A stretch of DNA of 64,000 nt from positions 620,001 to 684,000 of the forward strand of contig JAGTWJ010000010.1 in the NCBI GenBank assembly GCA_020064725.1, read 5' to 3'. Below, piece by piece: positions 23,184-33,660 of this stretch; position 1 is the stretch's first letter; every line of letters starts with the position of its first letter. The notes beneath the pieces were generated by a model. The model was not told the DNA's origin, ran no database searches, and saw nothing but the letters and a program-made list of their open reading frames with translations. Both the position numbers and the translations under genes were made by a program. This DNA is from Drechslerella dactyloides. Its lineage: Eukaryota; Ascomycota; Orbiliomycetes; Orbiliales; Orbiliaceae.

Positions 23184-24691
23184 ATGCGCTCAATTCGGGC
23201 CTGCTCGTCGAGCCTGCGGAATGCGACGAGCTCCCTACAGCGATCCGCGCCCGGCCGACGACTGAACTCGACATGGCAGCGGGCGACTCTCGGAGCTTCG
23301 CAATGGTCGGTGTCGTCGAGATTGGTAGCTACAACGGCGACCGCTGCCGCAACCGCTGCGCTGGGTCTGAGCTACTGGCAGTATATACATGTACGACCAC
23401 CCACCATGCCCAATGCGATCCATTCTCCGCATTCTCCAATATCGCGACTCTTCACTTAAGCGCCAGTTTCTCATTTCACGTTGTTCAATCCAGGCTTCTC
23501 CGCGGCTTCAATGCGACGCGAAGGTTCAGGTGCCAATCAACCAACGGGACCAGAAGACGGTGCGCCCATTCCAATTCCTGCTCGCTCTCCCTTCCCCCAA
23601 TCCCATTGCCTGAGGGAAAGGGTCCTGAGGATTGATGCTCATGAGTCCCCGCGCAATCAGTAGAAATACGACAATGGCGTGACCCCAGACTCCCCCATGC
23701 GCCTGCGCATGGAACAGTTCATCAAAGAACAGCAGTCCGAGATTGTCTCTGCTCTCGCTGCCGTTGACGGCACGCCCTTCAAGATTGACACCTGGGAGCG
23801 GCCCCAGGGCGGCGGCGGCACCAGCTGCATCCTGCAAGATGGAAACGTCTTTGAGAAGGCCGGTGTCAACATCTCCATCGTCTACGGCAAGCTGCCCCCA
23901 GCCGCCGTCGAGAAGATGCGCGTGGACCACAAGAACATCGCCTCCCCCACCGGCGAGCCGCTCGACTTCTTCGCGGCGGGGCTCAGCATGGTTCTGCACC
24001 CACATAATCCCCAAGCCCCCACCGTCCACCTCAACTACCGCTACTTTGAGACCATGAACCCGGACGGCAGCCCGCAATCCTGGTGGTTCGGCGGCGGCAC
24101 GGACCTGACGCCCAGCTACCTCTTCGACGAAGACGCCATCCACTTCCACAAGACGATCAAGGACGCCTGCGACAAGCACGACAAGGACTACTTCCCCAAA
24201 TTCAAAAAGTGGTGCGACGACTACTTTTTCGTCAAGCACCGCGGCGAGGCCCGCGGCGTCGGCGGCATCTTCTTCGACGACCTGGACGATAAAGACCCGG
24301 AGCAGCTGTTCGCGTTCGTGCAGGACTGTCTGAAGGCGTTCCTACCGAGCTACGTCCCCATCGTCGAGCGCCGGAAGGACATGCCCTTCACGCAGGCCGA
24401 GAAGGACTGGCAGCAGCTGCGGCGCGGGCGGTACGTCGAGTTCAACCTCGTGCACGACCGCGGCACCAGCTTTGGTCTGAACACGCCCGGCGCGCGAGTA
24501 GAGTCGTACGTCAACATTTTCCCTCCCTTATTTACTACTTATCGCGACGACGAGCTGATAAAGTTGCGATGAATAGCATCCTCATGTCGCTGCCCTTGAC
24601 CGCGCGGTGGCAGTACATGCACGAGCCGGCGCCCGGCAGCAAAGAAGAGCGGATGCTCAAGGTTCTAAAGGAGCCCGTAGAGTGGGTGTAG
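23184..24691 (+). CDS. hem13: Oxygen-dependent coproporphyrinogen III oxidase
   Basis: Converts coproporphyrinogen III to protoporphyrinogen IX by two oxidative decarboxylations in haem synthesis. Exons 23184-23390, 23494-23559, 23664-24505 and 24577-24691 give 409 residues. The catalytic domain starts near residue 92 (YDNGVTPDSPMRLRMEQF) and contains GGGGTSCILQDGNVFEKAGV, the HLNYRYFE segment with its conserved His, and the signature LVHDRGTSFGLNTPGARVES. It ends with LPLTARWQYMHEP. Upstream is an Arg/Ser-rich presequence (residues 1-45) followed by a hydrophobic stretch LVATTATAAATAALGLSYW. Yeast Hem13 is cytosolic and lacks this, while animal enzymes are in the intermembrane space, so a mitochondrial location is inferred. 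The short 66-nt second exon was chosen because it alone keeps the frame. Confidence 0.93.
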
Positions 24692-25485
24692 AAGACATCC
24701 TTACAACTCACGTTGTAGACGACGGTGTACCTTGTAAAATATAAAAGTCGATTTGCCTCGTTCTCGCGCTAGTATATATTACCTAGATGTATAGTATTGT
24801 TTACAGCAGCATATAAGTATATTCTATATAAATTTGGAGTGCGCTACGCTCTGTCGACCTGGTCGTGTGAGGGTACATTACATTCTGAGAAGACGGTACT
24901 AGGCGGTATACAGCCTTGACTTGAGCCAAGGTTCTAATCAGCCCAACCATATTTGAGGGTTACTCCGATGCCATACTTGGATTATTCCGAGGCTTGTAAT
25001 GTATGAACGTTGATTCAGTTCAAGGCTTGCTACAGCACAAGGGGCTTTATAAGCCTTGGACTTCGTTGCGCGTAGGCTTGTTGGGGCCCTAATCGTATAC
25101 GGTTGCTTGGTTAAACCAAGCATGCGGATACAATTGCAGACCTATCTGGGGATGCTGAAAGCATAGAAGACTGGGGTAGTTCATTACGGGGGTATAGATT
25201 CAGTCCATCTACTCCATCCGCTCTACGCAACAGGCAGAAAAAACCGTCTACAAAACGATATATTATACGCTAGAACGAACACAGAGCAACGATCAACATA
25301 CTAATGCCACTTCAAAAACAAGACAAGAAAATAAAAAACAAAGATTATATAAAAATATCAAAACTCCAAGTCCCATGCGCATGCTGTCATGAATCACATT
25401 GACGACGAAGAAAGTGCACACATATATACGTGGGTATTCATATTCTCCACCACAGCTTGCACCCATCACCGCTTCTACCCCACCG
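24692..25485. other. Convergent intergenic region with AGGCTTG words
   Basis: This holds the 3' UTRs of hem13 (+) and hookA (-). At 24912-25121 it carries repeated AGGCTTG/CAAGGCT words in both orientations, listed separately. No gene is seen. Confidence 0.55.
24912..25121. repeat. Cluster of AGGCTTG-type words and a 17-base palindrome
   Basis: Copies of AGGCTTG or AAGGCTT occur at 24990, 25023, 25051 (reverse) and 25074, with CAAGGCT in reverse at 24912. The cluster ends in a palindrome at 25105-25121, GCTTGGTT-A-AACCAAGC. The copies are irregularly spaced (17 to 72 bases). Confidence 0.45.
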
Positions 25486-28309
25486 TTAGCCATCTTCCCA
25501 CTGCACTGTTTGTACAATACGTCTAGTATACGGCGGCATGATAGGAAGGGGAAAGAGGACGAACTTACGGCGAAATTGGCGACGGCCTGCCGCTGCCGGC
25601 CGAGCCAGCTTACCGGCGCGTCTTTCCGTCGCCCCAGCGTCACCATGTTGGACTGCAGCCGCGATGTGATGTCGTACCACGCGCTCGTCATCAGGTCGTT
25701 TTCCTTGAGCAGCGTCTCGTTCCGCGCCAGCAGCGAGTCGTAGTCTCCGGACTTTGCGCCGGGCCCACCCGCCGTCTTTGCGGTCTCGAGCTCGTCCTGC
25801 AGCTCTTTGATCGTGGTGTTCTGCTTCTTGATGTGCTGTAAACGGAAACTTCGTCAGCTGGTGTCGAGAGGATGTGGGGGGTTGGAATGGTGGTGGCGGC
25901 GGTGGCGTTACCTCGCGGGCTTTGATGGCTTTTTCACGCCGGTCCTCGAGTTTATCCTGCAGTTGTAGCACGCGCTTCTCCAGCTCGCCCTGCCGGCCCT
26001 CCTTGGACCCGCCGATGGCCGCGAGCGAGGTTTTGAGCTCGCCGTTGCTCTTCTCGCAGTCGAGCAGTGTGTCCTTGAGGTCTGCGATTTGCCGCTGCAG
26101 GTCGTCCTTTTCGACGAGCAGCTTGTTGATTGAGGCGTCGCCCGTGGACACGGATATCGGCGGCCGGTCGTCGAGCTGCTTGCGGGTTTCCTGGATGACC
26201 CTGTCGCGCTCCTCGATGTTCTTGCGCAGCTGCTGGACGATGGTCGAGCTGGTAAATCCGTTAGCATGGACGCAATGTTTTCAGTGGAGAATGATCTCAC
26301 CCCTCGTCTATCGGCGCGCCGGACCTTATCGCGGTCAGCTCGGCCTCCAGCGCCAGCTTGTCGCCGTTGGTGGTCAGCACGTCTTGCTCCAGCCGCTGGC
26401 GCGCCTTCTCCTTATCCTCGAGCAGGTTCTGCAGGACGACCGAGTCCGCGGTCTTGAGCCCGCTGTCCTTGAGCGCCTGGTTCTCGCGCTCGAGCTTGTT
26501 GATCTGCAGCTTGAGGTCCGTTTTTGTGACGCCCTTGAAGTTCATCTCGGAGTCGAGGTCGCCCTGGATGCTGTCGGCGACCTGGCCCATCAGCCCGTTC
26601 TCGAGCTCGCGGATGCGCACCTCGAGGCCCTGGATCAGCTCGGTGTCCTTGACGCGCTGGCTCTCGGCGCCGACGACCATCTCGCGCATGTTGCCGTTCT
26701 CGAGCTCGAGGCGCTGCTTCTCCTTCAGCAGCTCGGCGTGCTCGGCCTCGTAGCGCTCGACCTGCTTCTTGTAGGTGCCGATGAGCTTCTTGTCGCCCGT
26801 CTTTGAGCGGATGGCTTCCTCCATTTGCACGTTTTCGCGCTGCATGGTCGTATTCTCCTCCTCGAGGTATTTGAGGCGCTTCTCGAGCTCGGGCATGCTC
26901 TCGAGTTTCTTCTTGTAGTGCTGCATGACGTTCTGCTCCTTGCGCAGCTTCTCGATCGTGTGCTTGGACGTGTCCAGCTCGTCCTTGAGCTTCTCGACGA
27001 GGTCCGACGTGCGCGTGAGGTCATCGATCTTGCGGTTGAGGGTCTTGATTGTGTTTTCGTTGCTCGAGATGGTGGTGTCGCGCTCGCCGATTGTGTCTTC
27101 CATCTTGTGCACGTCGGCTTGCAGCTGGTCGAGCTGGATCTGGAGGACCATATCCGCTTTCGACTGGCCTGTGCTCGTGACGGCGCGCTCGGCCAGGCGG
27201 TCCTGCAGGAGCTGGATCTCCGCGCGGAGATCGTCGGCCGTCGACTGGGATTTCGTGAAGCGGTCCATGAGCTGCTTGTGCTCGTTCTCGAGGGACTCCC
27301 GCTCGGTGACCAGCCGGCTGATCTCCTCTTCCATGCGGAACTCGGTTTCAGAGCTACACCATACACCATTAGTACGCGCCGTCGAGATTCCAAGATGGAA
27401 ATGTCATCTGGGGTGGGTGATCGCCTACGTATACGAGACGTGCCGCTCCATGTTGCTGTCGCCGGCGTCATCCTGCGCATCCGAGCTCATCATCTAGCAG
27501 ACACGTTAGCCGTCCGCCGTAAGTACCGAATTCATTGAACAAACCTGGTTGATGACGAGCATGAGCTCCGTCTGGGACGTCGAGCTCAGCTTCTGGATCT
27601 TGGTGATGTACTGCTCCCTGCGCTCCGACTGCACCGCGACGATGACAACCAGCTTGACGAGCTGCTCATGAACACGCCCGTTAGCTTCCATCTAACACCA
27701 TGTATATGACGGGGCTGTAGCGGGTGGGTAGGCAGGCACCTTGACGAGCTCCCGGTGGGAGCCCTCGCGCGCGATGGCGAGCAGATCCGGCGCATATTTC
27801 GAGGAAGTGGGCGCGCGCAGGCCCAGCGTGGAGGTATAGTAGTGCACGACAGCCTTGTGTATCTTCTTGACTGTATTCGTCCATCCGTATCAGCACCGTT
27901 CTTCGCGCAGCGTCTCCGAGACTAGATAATGACAGGCGGGCGGACTAACGGTTCTGGAAGCGGACGACCCACTGGTCCGAGGGCGCGATCTTGCTCAGGT
28001 CGTCGTGGAAGGCGTGGCGGTCAATGTCAACTGTGCGGATTCAATAACACGACATCCACGTAAGCGTAAGCTAGCCGGCCACGATAGATGGATAGATAGA
28101 TAGCAGGTCTGGGTGATTTCACGCACGCAGCAGCTTGCAGATGACGGTGCCGTCGCTCAGGTCGGAGAGGGCGGCTATATCGGCGTCGATGGGGAACAGC
28201 TTGATCTATGCACATTCCCTTCTCGTCAGCTGGTGGTGGTGGTAATGGGTGGCTTGGTGAAACCCACCCAGTCGAGCAGGGCGGCCGCGACGGCCGCGTC
28301 GGAACCCAT
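25486..28309 (-). CDS. hookA: HOOK-family dynein cargo adaptor
   Basis: Links cytoplasmic dynein/dynactin to early endosomes through the FTS-Hook-FHIP complex. Ten exons (28309-28268, 28205-28127, 28030-27950, 27870-27740, 27661-27545, 27493-27429, 27353-26301, 26248-25912, 25835-25569, 25500-25486) join to 728 residues, the normal Hook length. Residues 1-150 form the N-terminal calponin-like Hook domain (LLDWIKLFPIDADIAALSDL, DGTVICKLL, QWVVRFQNLKKIHKAVVHYY). Heptad-rich coiled coils follow from about 190 to 690, containing Leu/Glu/Lys repeats such as MEEEISRLVTERESLENEHK, and end in the cargo-binding C-terminus. The boundary between exons 4 and 5 has two possible acceptors three bases apart, adding or omitting one Gln. 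The last coding exon is only 15 nt and is the least certain. Confidence 0.92.
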
Positions 28310-29160
28310 GGTAGCTAGCTGGAGCTAGTGTATACCGGTACCTCGACGGCGCGGAAGGACCGGCGCCCAGGCAGAGGGTTTCGTGGCCTTGTCGTATCGT
28401 GTTCGTGCTCGCGTTCGTGTCGTGTCGTGCAACGGGAGGGAGCAGGAGCTGCGGGTGGCGGCCTTAGAGCATGCGCATGTCTCGTGCGTGTATGTGTGTG
28501 ACGGAGCTGAGAGCTTGCTGAGCTGTTGGTTTCGGTCAATGTGGTACGGTACGTTGGCAGGCCGGGGTGCAGCGGGAGTTAGGTAAGGTGCCGCAGCTTC
28601 GGTCGCCAATCCTATCCCTTCGGAGAGTCGCTACGAGAGTCGTCCAGCTTCCGTGTAGTGTTATAATATAGGTTGATGGAGATGTTATATTATAAGTGTG
28701 CTGAGGTTTGGGTTCGGAGTCAGGAGAGTGAGTGAGAGTGAGAGTGAGAGTGGCTGCCCCACGCCGCTGTGAATTCGAAACTTCGCTTCGTCTGGCGCGT
28801 GTGGCCGGGCAGGACGGCGTCTCCCGCGACAGCAACCTCGCACCCGCGGCCTCTCGGATTTAAACTCACTCGAGGATATGTATTACTGTCCATTGAAGCG
28901 TATATTACTATTCTCTACTGCGGGGCTAAATTATAAAGGCACTTGCTGAAATAAATAAATGGTGGTAAAATAAAAGGCAGCATCTCGCGTGGAAGAAAGA
29001 TACAACAGAACCAAACGATGCCGCCGCCGGGCACGATAGCATATGTATATCTCGTATCCCTCCCGCCGATATCGAACGATAGTAAAAAAGAGTATACCGA
29101 ATAAAAGTATAAAAGATATAGCATATCACCGATCTATCAGTCTATCCATCCGTCTACGAA
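28310..29160. other. Intergenic region upstream of hookA
   Basis: This contains the hookA promoter and the yhm2 3' UTR. A (GTGAGA)n-like microsatellite lies at about 28729-28751. A short T-rich and A-rich part at 28865-29130 probably contains the yhm2 poly(A) site. No gene is seen. Confidence 0.55.
28729..28751. repeat. GTGAGA-type microsatellite
   Basis: About four tandem copies of GTGAGA or GTGAGT lie about 420 bp upstream of the hookA start codon. Confidence 0.7.
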
Positions 29161-30579
29161 CTAGTGCTTCGCCGTCACCTTCTCGCCCGTCAGCTTCTCC
29201 ACCGCCTCCTTGGCCCTGCGTTTTTCACACGATCGTTAGCACGAAGCGGACAAGGGAATATAAAACTGACTGAACGTACATATCACCGAGCCCGACCATG
29301 CACACGGTCTGCCAGATGCCAAGCCCTATCCTGGGCGTCACGCCGCGATACAACCCGCGCAGCCCGTTGTTCTGGTAAATGTAATTGAACGCCTTGACGA
29401 CCGTCAGGTTCTTCGGCCGGTTGGGGTCGACCGTCTTGCTCTGCATCTCGACGCGGATGACCTCGATCGGCTGGTTCCACGCGCTGAGGCCACCACCCAC
29501 CGCGGACGCCGCGATCTTCTCGACCGCCGTCAGCGACTCCTTCTCGCCCTTGCCGTTGACCCGCTTGATCCCTTGCTCCGCCAGCCGGCTGAAGCCGAAC
29601 CGGCTGCCCCAGTTGGTCATCTGGCGGATCGCGACGGCGTTGACGCCCTTGTTGATGCCGGCGATGCCTTCGCGGCGGTAGATGTCCATGAAGACGGCCA
29701 TGGACGACTGCGGCTTGGCGCCCGTGGCCGCCTGCTTGTGGCGCGTGATCTCGACGGTTTTCATGCACGTGCAGAAGCCCATGGTCGCGTACGCCTGCGC
29801 GACGCCGCCGACGACACCGCCCGAGATTCCGGCCAGGAAGGGCGCGAAACCCGCCGTGCGAGCGTAGTACCTGTGCGTATTCGTTAGAACACCGATCGTC
29901 TAATGCGGGGATGCGACTGTGACGTACTCGGCTTCCGAGGAGACGAAGAGCAGGACGGCGCCCTTTGTCGACGCTTCGATCCAGGCCTGTTTCGTCACAC
30001 TGTAAGCGTTATCCACCGACGTCGGTTTCGAGGGTGCGCACCCATGGTATTAAGCCCTGGTAGACTGTAGACACGACAGTTAGCAGACCTTCTCAACAGC
30101 AGGTAGGGAAAAAAAAGGACGTACAGCCAAAGACGCCGCCTCTCGCCCAGATCTTGGGGATCGAGCTGGGCAGCGAGTCCCCTCTGTTCGCGGCCATGTG
30201 CGTCTTGATGACCTCCAGCGGCTGCATCGATAATCCAGCGTTAGCGCCAATTCAGAATAGAGTAGTGATATATAGGCGTCACATACCTGACCCAGCGTTG
30301 TAACCCTGATCGCAAGCAAATCTCGACGTCAGCACGGGCGGATGGAAGCAAGCTTCGTGCGCGGCCACACTTACTCAAACATGTTCAGTCCAGCGCCGAC
30401 TGCGCGACCCGTCCGTGCGCGTTAGCATTGTCGCAGCAAAAGATTGAGGCGGATGGAAGGCGTCAGTATGGACGGAGGTACGCACGCAGCAGGTTGCTGA
30501 AGGAGACGGGCTTCTTCTTGATGCTCGGGGCGGCAGGGATGGCCGCCGGGCTGGCAGGGTCGACGATTGTGCCGGACAT
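29161..30579 (-). CDS. yhm2: Mitochondrial citrate/oxoglutarate carrier Yhm2
   Basis: Inner-membrane carrier of the SLC25 family. Yeast Yhm2 exports citrate from the matrix in exchange for oxoglutarate and helps supply NADPH in the cytosol. Eight exons (30579-30486, 30399-30375, 30305-30287, 30221-30125, 30064-30042, 29986-29928, 29870-29280, 29215-29161) give 320 residues. Carrier signatures are visible as QPLEVIKTHMAANRG and QPIEVIRVEMQSKT. The first two repeats are divergent, and the Yhm2-specific GFCTCMKTVEITRHK replaces the second signature. Exons 2, 3 and 5 are only 25, 19 and 23 nt. The protein is distinct from Ctp1, the classical tricarboxylate carrier, and the CTCMKT motif decides for Yhm2. 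Confidence 0.92.
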
Positions 30580-31698
30580 TGTTTCGAGCTGTCTTCTATC
30601 GATACGGGTCTATCGTGCGTCTCGTCTCGTCGGCAGGGGCCCGATCTGATTGTATCGTGCGGTATCGTATCGTATCGGATGGATTTCGATCGATCGCGCG
30701 GCTCGTCGCAGGCCGTGGGGAAAAAAGAGCAAGTCGTCCGGCTCGTGAAAGAAGGGACAGCCGTGGAGCTAGCTAGGGGGTCGAGCTCAGCTGCCGAAAG
30801 GGTACCTGCCGCATCGAATCAGACAAACGAACCACAGCGATGTTGGCCAACTGCACTAGCTCAAGTGCACTTACCTCGATGGCGATGCGTCGAACTCAAA
30901 ACGACGAGAGGGAATGAGCGGGATGATTCGACTGCGGACGATGGAAGAAGCGGTCGAGACTCAGGGGAGTAGATTCTATTTGGAGGCGCGCGTCCCGTTA
31001 CTCGAGCTGGATGGATGGCTTTCTTGCTGTCCGTCGCTGGTTCCGGCGAAATTTCGTTGGGAGAAGGAGCGAATCGAAGGAAACACGAGGAAAAAACTCG
31101 GGCGGGCCGGACGGACAGAGCACAGGGGACACCTCTCCAATAAAAGACAGGGCGATATGAAGGAATCCTATTGTGCAATTCAGATTGCCTACATGCAAGC
31201 TCTAATTGTACGTGTACGTCCGTAATATATGGAGGGGGGAAATCATGCGAGGGGAGCAATGCACGTTGGGAGAGAGTCGAGTTGGGTTCAACCGTCCCGC
31301 GACGAGGCCGGCGGCCCGTCTTGGTTGGGGCCGCGCTAGTTTTTGGCGGTGGCCTATCAATACAATTCGACTACGATTGCTCTGCATTCCGGATGCCGAT
31401 GGCAATCAAGTGTATTGTATTCGTGAATTCGTTATGCCGCGAGGCTTCCATTCGATGGTATTAATAGCAGTAATGTACATACACAAGGCGCGGTCAATCT
31501 TGCGGAGTGCGTAAAAACCCGTCCATGCGGAGCGGCGCCAAGCGTCCCGTCAATGCCGCGGATGCAACAGGCCTCAGCTGGGTGCGGCCCGAGACGGCCA
31601 CATAGCTATAAATGCACGCCCGTATCGTAGATGTGTCTATTGGTATAAAAGAGAATAGATGGAAGACAGGCGGCTTCAGAGCTATCCGACCTATGGAA
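30580..31698. other. Intergenic region upstream of yhm2
   Basis: This holds the yhm2 promoter and leader and the 3' UTR of the RS-rich gene. A (GTATC)3 run lies at 30662-30676. No coding sequence is supported. Confidence 0.55.
30662..30676. repeat. GTATC pentanucleotide run
   Basis: Three exact tandem copies of GTATC with a related copy six bases upstream. The same unit is repeated four times at 34668-34687. Confidence 0.7.
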
Positions 31699-33420
31699 TC
31701 AGATGTGGATGCCGTTGGTGTAGCCGCCGCCGCCTTCGACGTAGCCCTCGTTGGAGGCCTTCTCGAGGATCTCCATGCGCAGCGAGAGCGCGGCCAGCTC
31801 GCGCTCGCCCTTCTCCCACTCGACCAGGCTCTTGCGCTGCTTCTCCTGCGCGACCCGCACCTCGTCCTCCAGCTTGGCCTGGTCGATCTTGAGCCGGTGC
31901 AGGCGGTCCGCGATCTCGGCGTTGATGGGCGGTAGCAGCTGGCCGCCGGGCTTGATCGGGGGCCCGACGATGAGCGGCTGGGGAGGGGCGGCTGGCTGGC
32001 GGGGCGGCGGCGGGGCGAGGGAGTGGGAGTGGGAGAGGGGCCCGCCGTGGTATCCGCCGCCGCGGTAGGGCGTGTGGTTGTGACTGTGGTGGTGGTAGGA
32101 GCCGGCGCGCGGGCCCGTCGGGACAACCATGTTCTTAGGGCCGGTTGGCGGGGCGAAGGGGGCGTCGGAAGCCGTGGTGGAGGAGGAGGCCGGGGTGGAC
32201 GGCGCTGTAGCACGAGGTTTGGGGGTGGACGATGCCGATGGAGCGGCGGCAGCAGCAGCAGCAGCAGCGGATGGCGATAGGGCGGAGGCGGATGGCGTGG
32301 CGGGCGGCTTGAGGGAGTCTCTGGGGGTCTTGTCGCCTGCGACTGTTGCCGATGAGGAGGAGGACGATTGAGCGGCCGGGCGGGAGGGAGCGTCTCGCGG
32401 AGTGTCTCGCGGGGTTTCTCGTGGAGGGTGGTCTTTCGCGTCTATCTGCATGGGGCTGCGAGAGCGCGGGTGGGCGGCTCGCGGCTGGCGGGGCGGGCTG
32501 GCGGGGCGTCTGTCTCTGTCTCGCTCTCTGTCTCGCTCTCTGTCGGCGGCTGGCCCACGCGGCGGGGAGCGCGGCTTGGCGGCAGCGGACGCGGGAGGAG
32601 GGGGCGCGGGAGAAGGACGGGAGCCGCGGGCGTCTCTGGCGTCGTGGAGGGGCGTGCGGGGGTCGCGGGAGGGGTGGCGGGGCAGCGGGGTGCGGGCGGC
32701 CGACGCGGAGGACGGGGGCGAGTCGGGCTTGGAGCGCAGCAGCGTCGTGCGCTCGGGCGACGGCCGCCGGGGAACCGTCTTCTTCGCGGCTGCGACCCCC
32801 GTCGACGAGGAGGGCTTCTTATCCGGCGAGGCGGCGTCCTTGCTGGCGATTGTCTGCTTCTCCGGGGACCGCGAGAGGCGCCGCCTGTAGGGAGCGGGAC
32901 TGGGGCTGCGGTACCGCCGGCGGGCGAGGTGCGGCGGGGTGCGAGAGCGCGTGCGGGAGCGCGAGCGGGCGGGGCGGCGGAGGGGGCTCCGGGAGCGGGA
33001 GCGGCTGGCGTAGAAGCGGCGGCGGGAGCGGGAGCGCGGGCGGCCGAAGAGCGGGCTGCGAGAGCGTCTGCGGCGGGAGCGGTCTCTATCGGAAGGTCTC
33101 CAGGATCCCCCGCCGGAGGGCACGTAGCAGTCCGCGCGGGGCGGCGGCGGCGGCGGCGGCGAGCGGGACAGTCTGCGGCGGAAGGGCCCGCCGGGCGTGT
33201 AGCTGTCGATGGCGCGGCGCGGGGACGGCGAGCGCAGCCTTCTGGCGGGCGAGCGGCTGGCGATGCGGCGGCGCGGCGACGGCGAGTGGAAGCGTCTCCC
33301 CCTCTCTCTCTCTCTCTCTCTGTCGCGGTCCCTATCGCGGTCCCTCTCTCTGTCTCTGTCTCTGTCTCTGTCTCTGTCCCTCGAGGGGGAGCGGCGGTAA
33401 TTTGGCGCGTAGCGGTTCAT
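31699..33420 (-). CDS. Arg/Ser-rich low-complexity protein, intronless
   Basis: Single exon of 573 residues, function unknown. Residues 1-40 are RD/RE dipeptides, and about 45-200 are RS-rich (SRSRSRSPLRR-like), typical of nuclear speckle or splicing-associated proteins. The middle is Pro/Ser/Ala-rich with an alanine run coded by (GCT)n near 32245-32262. There is no RRM. The last 110 residues differ. A Pro/Gly segment (GPPIKPGGQLLPPINAEIAD) leads into a predicted amphipathic helix of about 60 residues (LHRLKIDQAKLEDEVRVAQE onwards), ending in TNGIHI. The helix could be a dimerising coiled coil. Intronless structure in a neighbourhood of intron-rich genes is notable. It is divergent from the I9-like gene. 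I cannot assign a family. Confidence 0.75.
   Translation of the reverse strand: MNRYAPNYRRSPSRDRDRDRDRDRERDRDRDRDRERERERGRRFHSPSPRRRIASRSPARRLRSPSPRRAIDSYTPGGPFRRRLSRSPPPPPPPRADCYVPSGGGSWRPSDRDRSRRRRSRSPLFGRPRSRSRRRFYASRSRSRSPLRRPARSRSRTRSRTPPHLARRRYRSPSPAPYRRRLSRSPEKQTIASKDAASPDKKPSSSTGVAAAKKTVPRRPSPERTTLLRSKPDSPPSSASAARTPLPRHPSRDPRTPLHDARDARGSRPSPAPPPPASAAAKPRSPPRGPAADRERDRERDRDRRPASPPRQPRAAHPRSRSPMQIDAKDHPPRETPRDTPRDAPSRPAAQSSSSSSATVAGDKTPRDSLKPPATPSASALSPSAAAAAAAAAPSASSTPKPRATAPSTPASSSTTASDAPFAPPTGPKNMVVPTGPRAGSYHHHSHNHTPYRGGGYHGGPLSHSHSLAPPPPRQPAAPPQPLIVGPPIKPGGQLLPPINAEIADRLHRLKIDQAKLEDEVRVAQEKQRKSLVEWEKGERELAALSLRMEILEKASNEGYVEGGGGYTNGIHI
33301..33380. repeat. CT and CTCTGT coding microsatellite
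   Basis: A (CT)n run at about 33302-33322 and a (TCTCTG)n run at about 33345-33377 encode, on the minus strand, the RE/RD dipeptides of the RS-rich protein. Hexanucleotide changes here keep the frame. Confidence 0.8.
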
Positions 33421-33660
33421 GTTGATATTGGTTGTTTTTTGGACGTGGAGCTGAAGCTGAGACAGGCGTCGCTCGCGATGGTCGTCCTGGGCGCCAAACG
33501 GAGCAGCCAGCTTATGTCAGCGCCCCATATTCTTGTTCCAGCATCCGCTTGCCTCCCGCTTCGTACCACCACATCACCACCTTCCTTATCCCACCAAGCA
33601 CTCTCGACTATCCACCATCAAACCCCAGCAACCCGAATACAGTATATACAAGATAACAAT
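33421..33660. promoter_or_regulatory. 240-bp divergent promoter
   Basis: The only DNA between the start codons of the RS-rich gene (-) and the I9-like gene (+). It must hold both promoters and both leaders. The right half is C/A-rich (CCACCATC-like words). Confidence 0.6.

Noticed and set aside
25874..26806. 310-codon plus-strand frame opposite hookA
   Set aside because: The product is Leu/Val/Ala repeats, which is the mirror of coiled-coil codons (CTC, GAG). The minus strand has the Hook domain.
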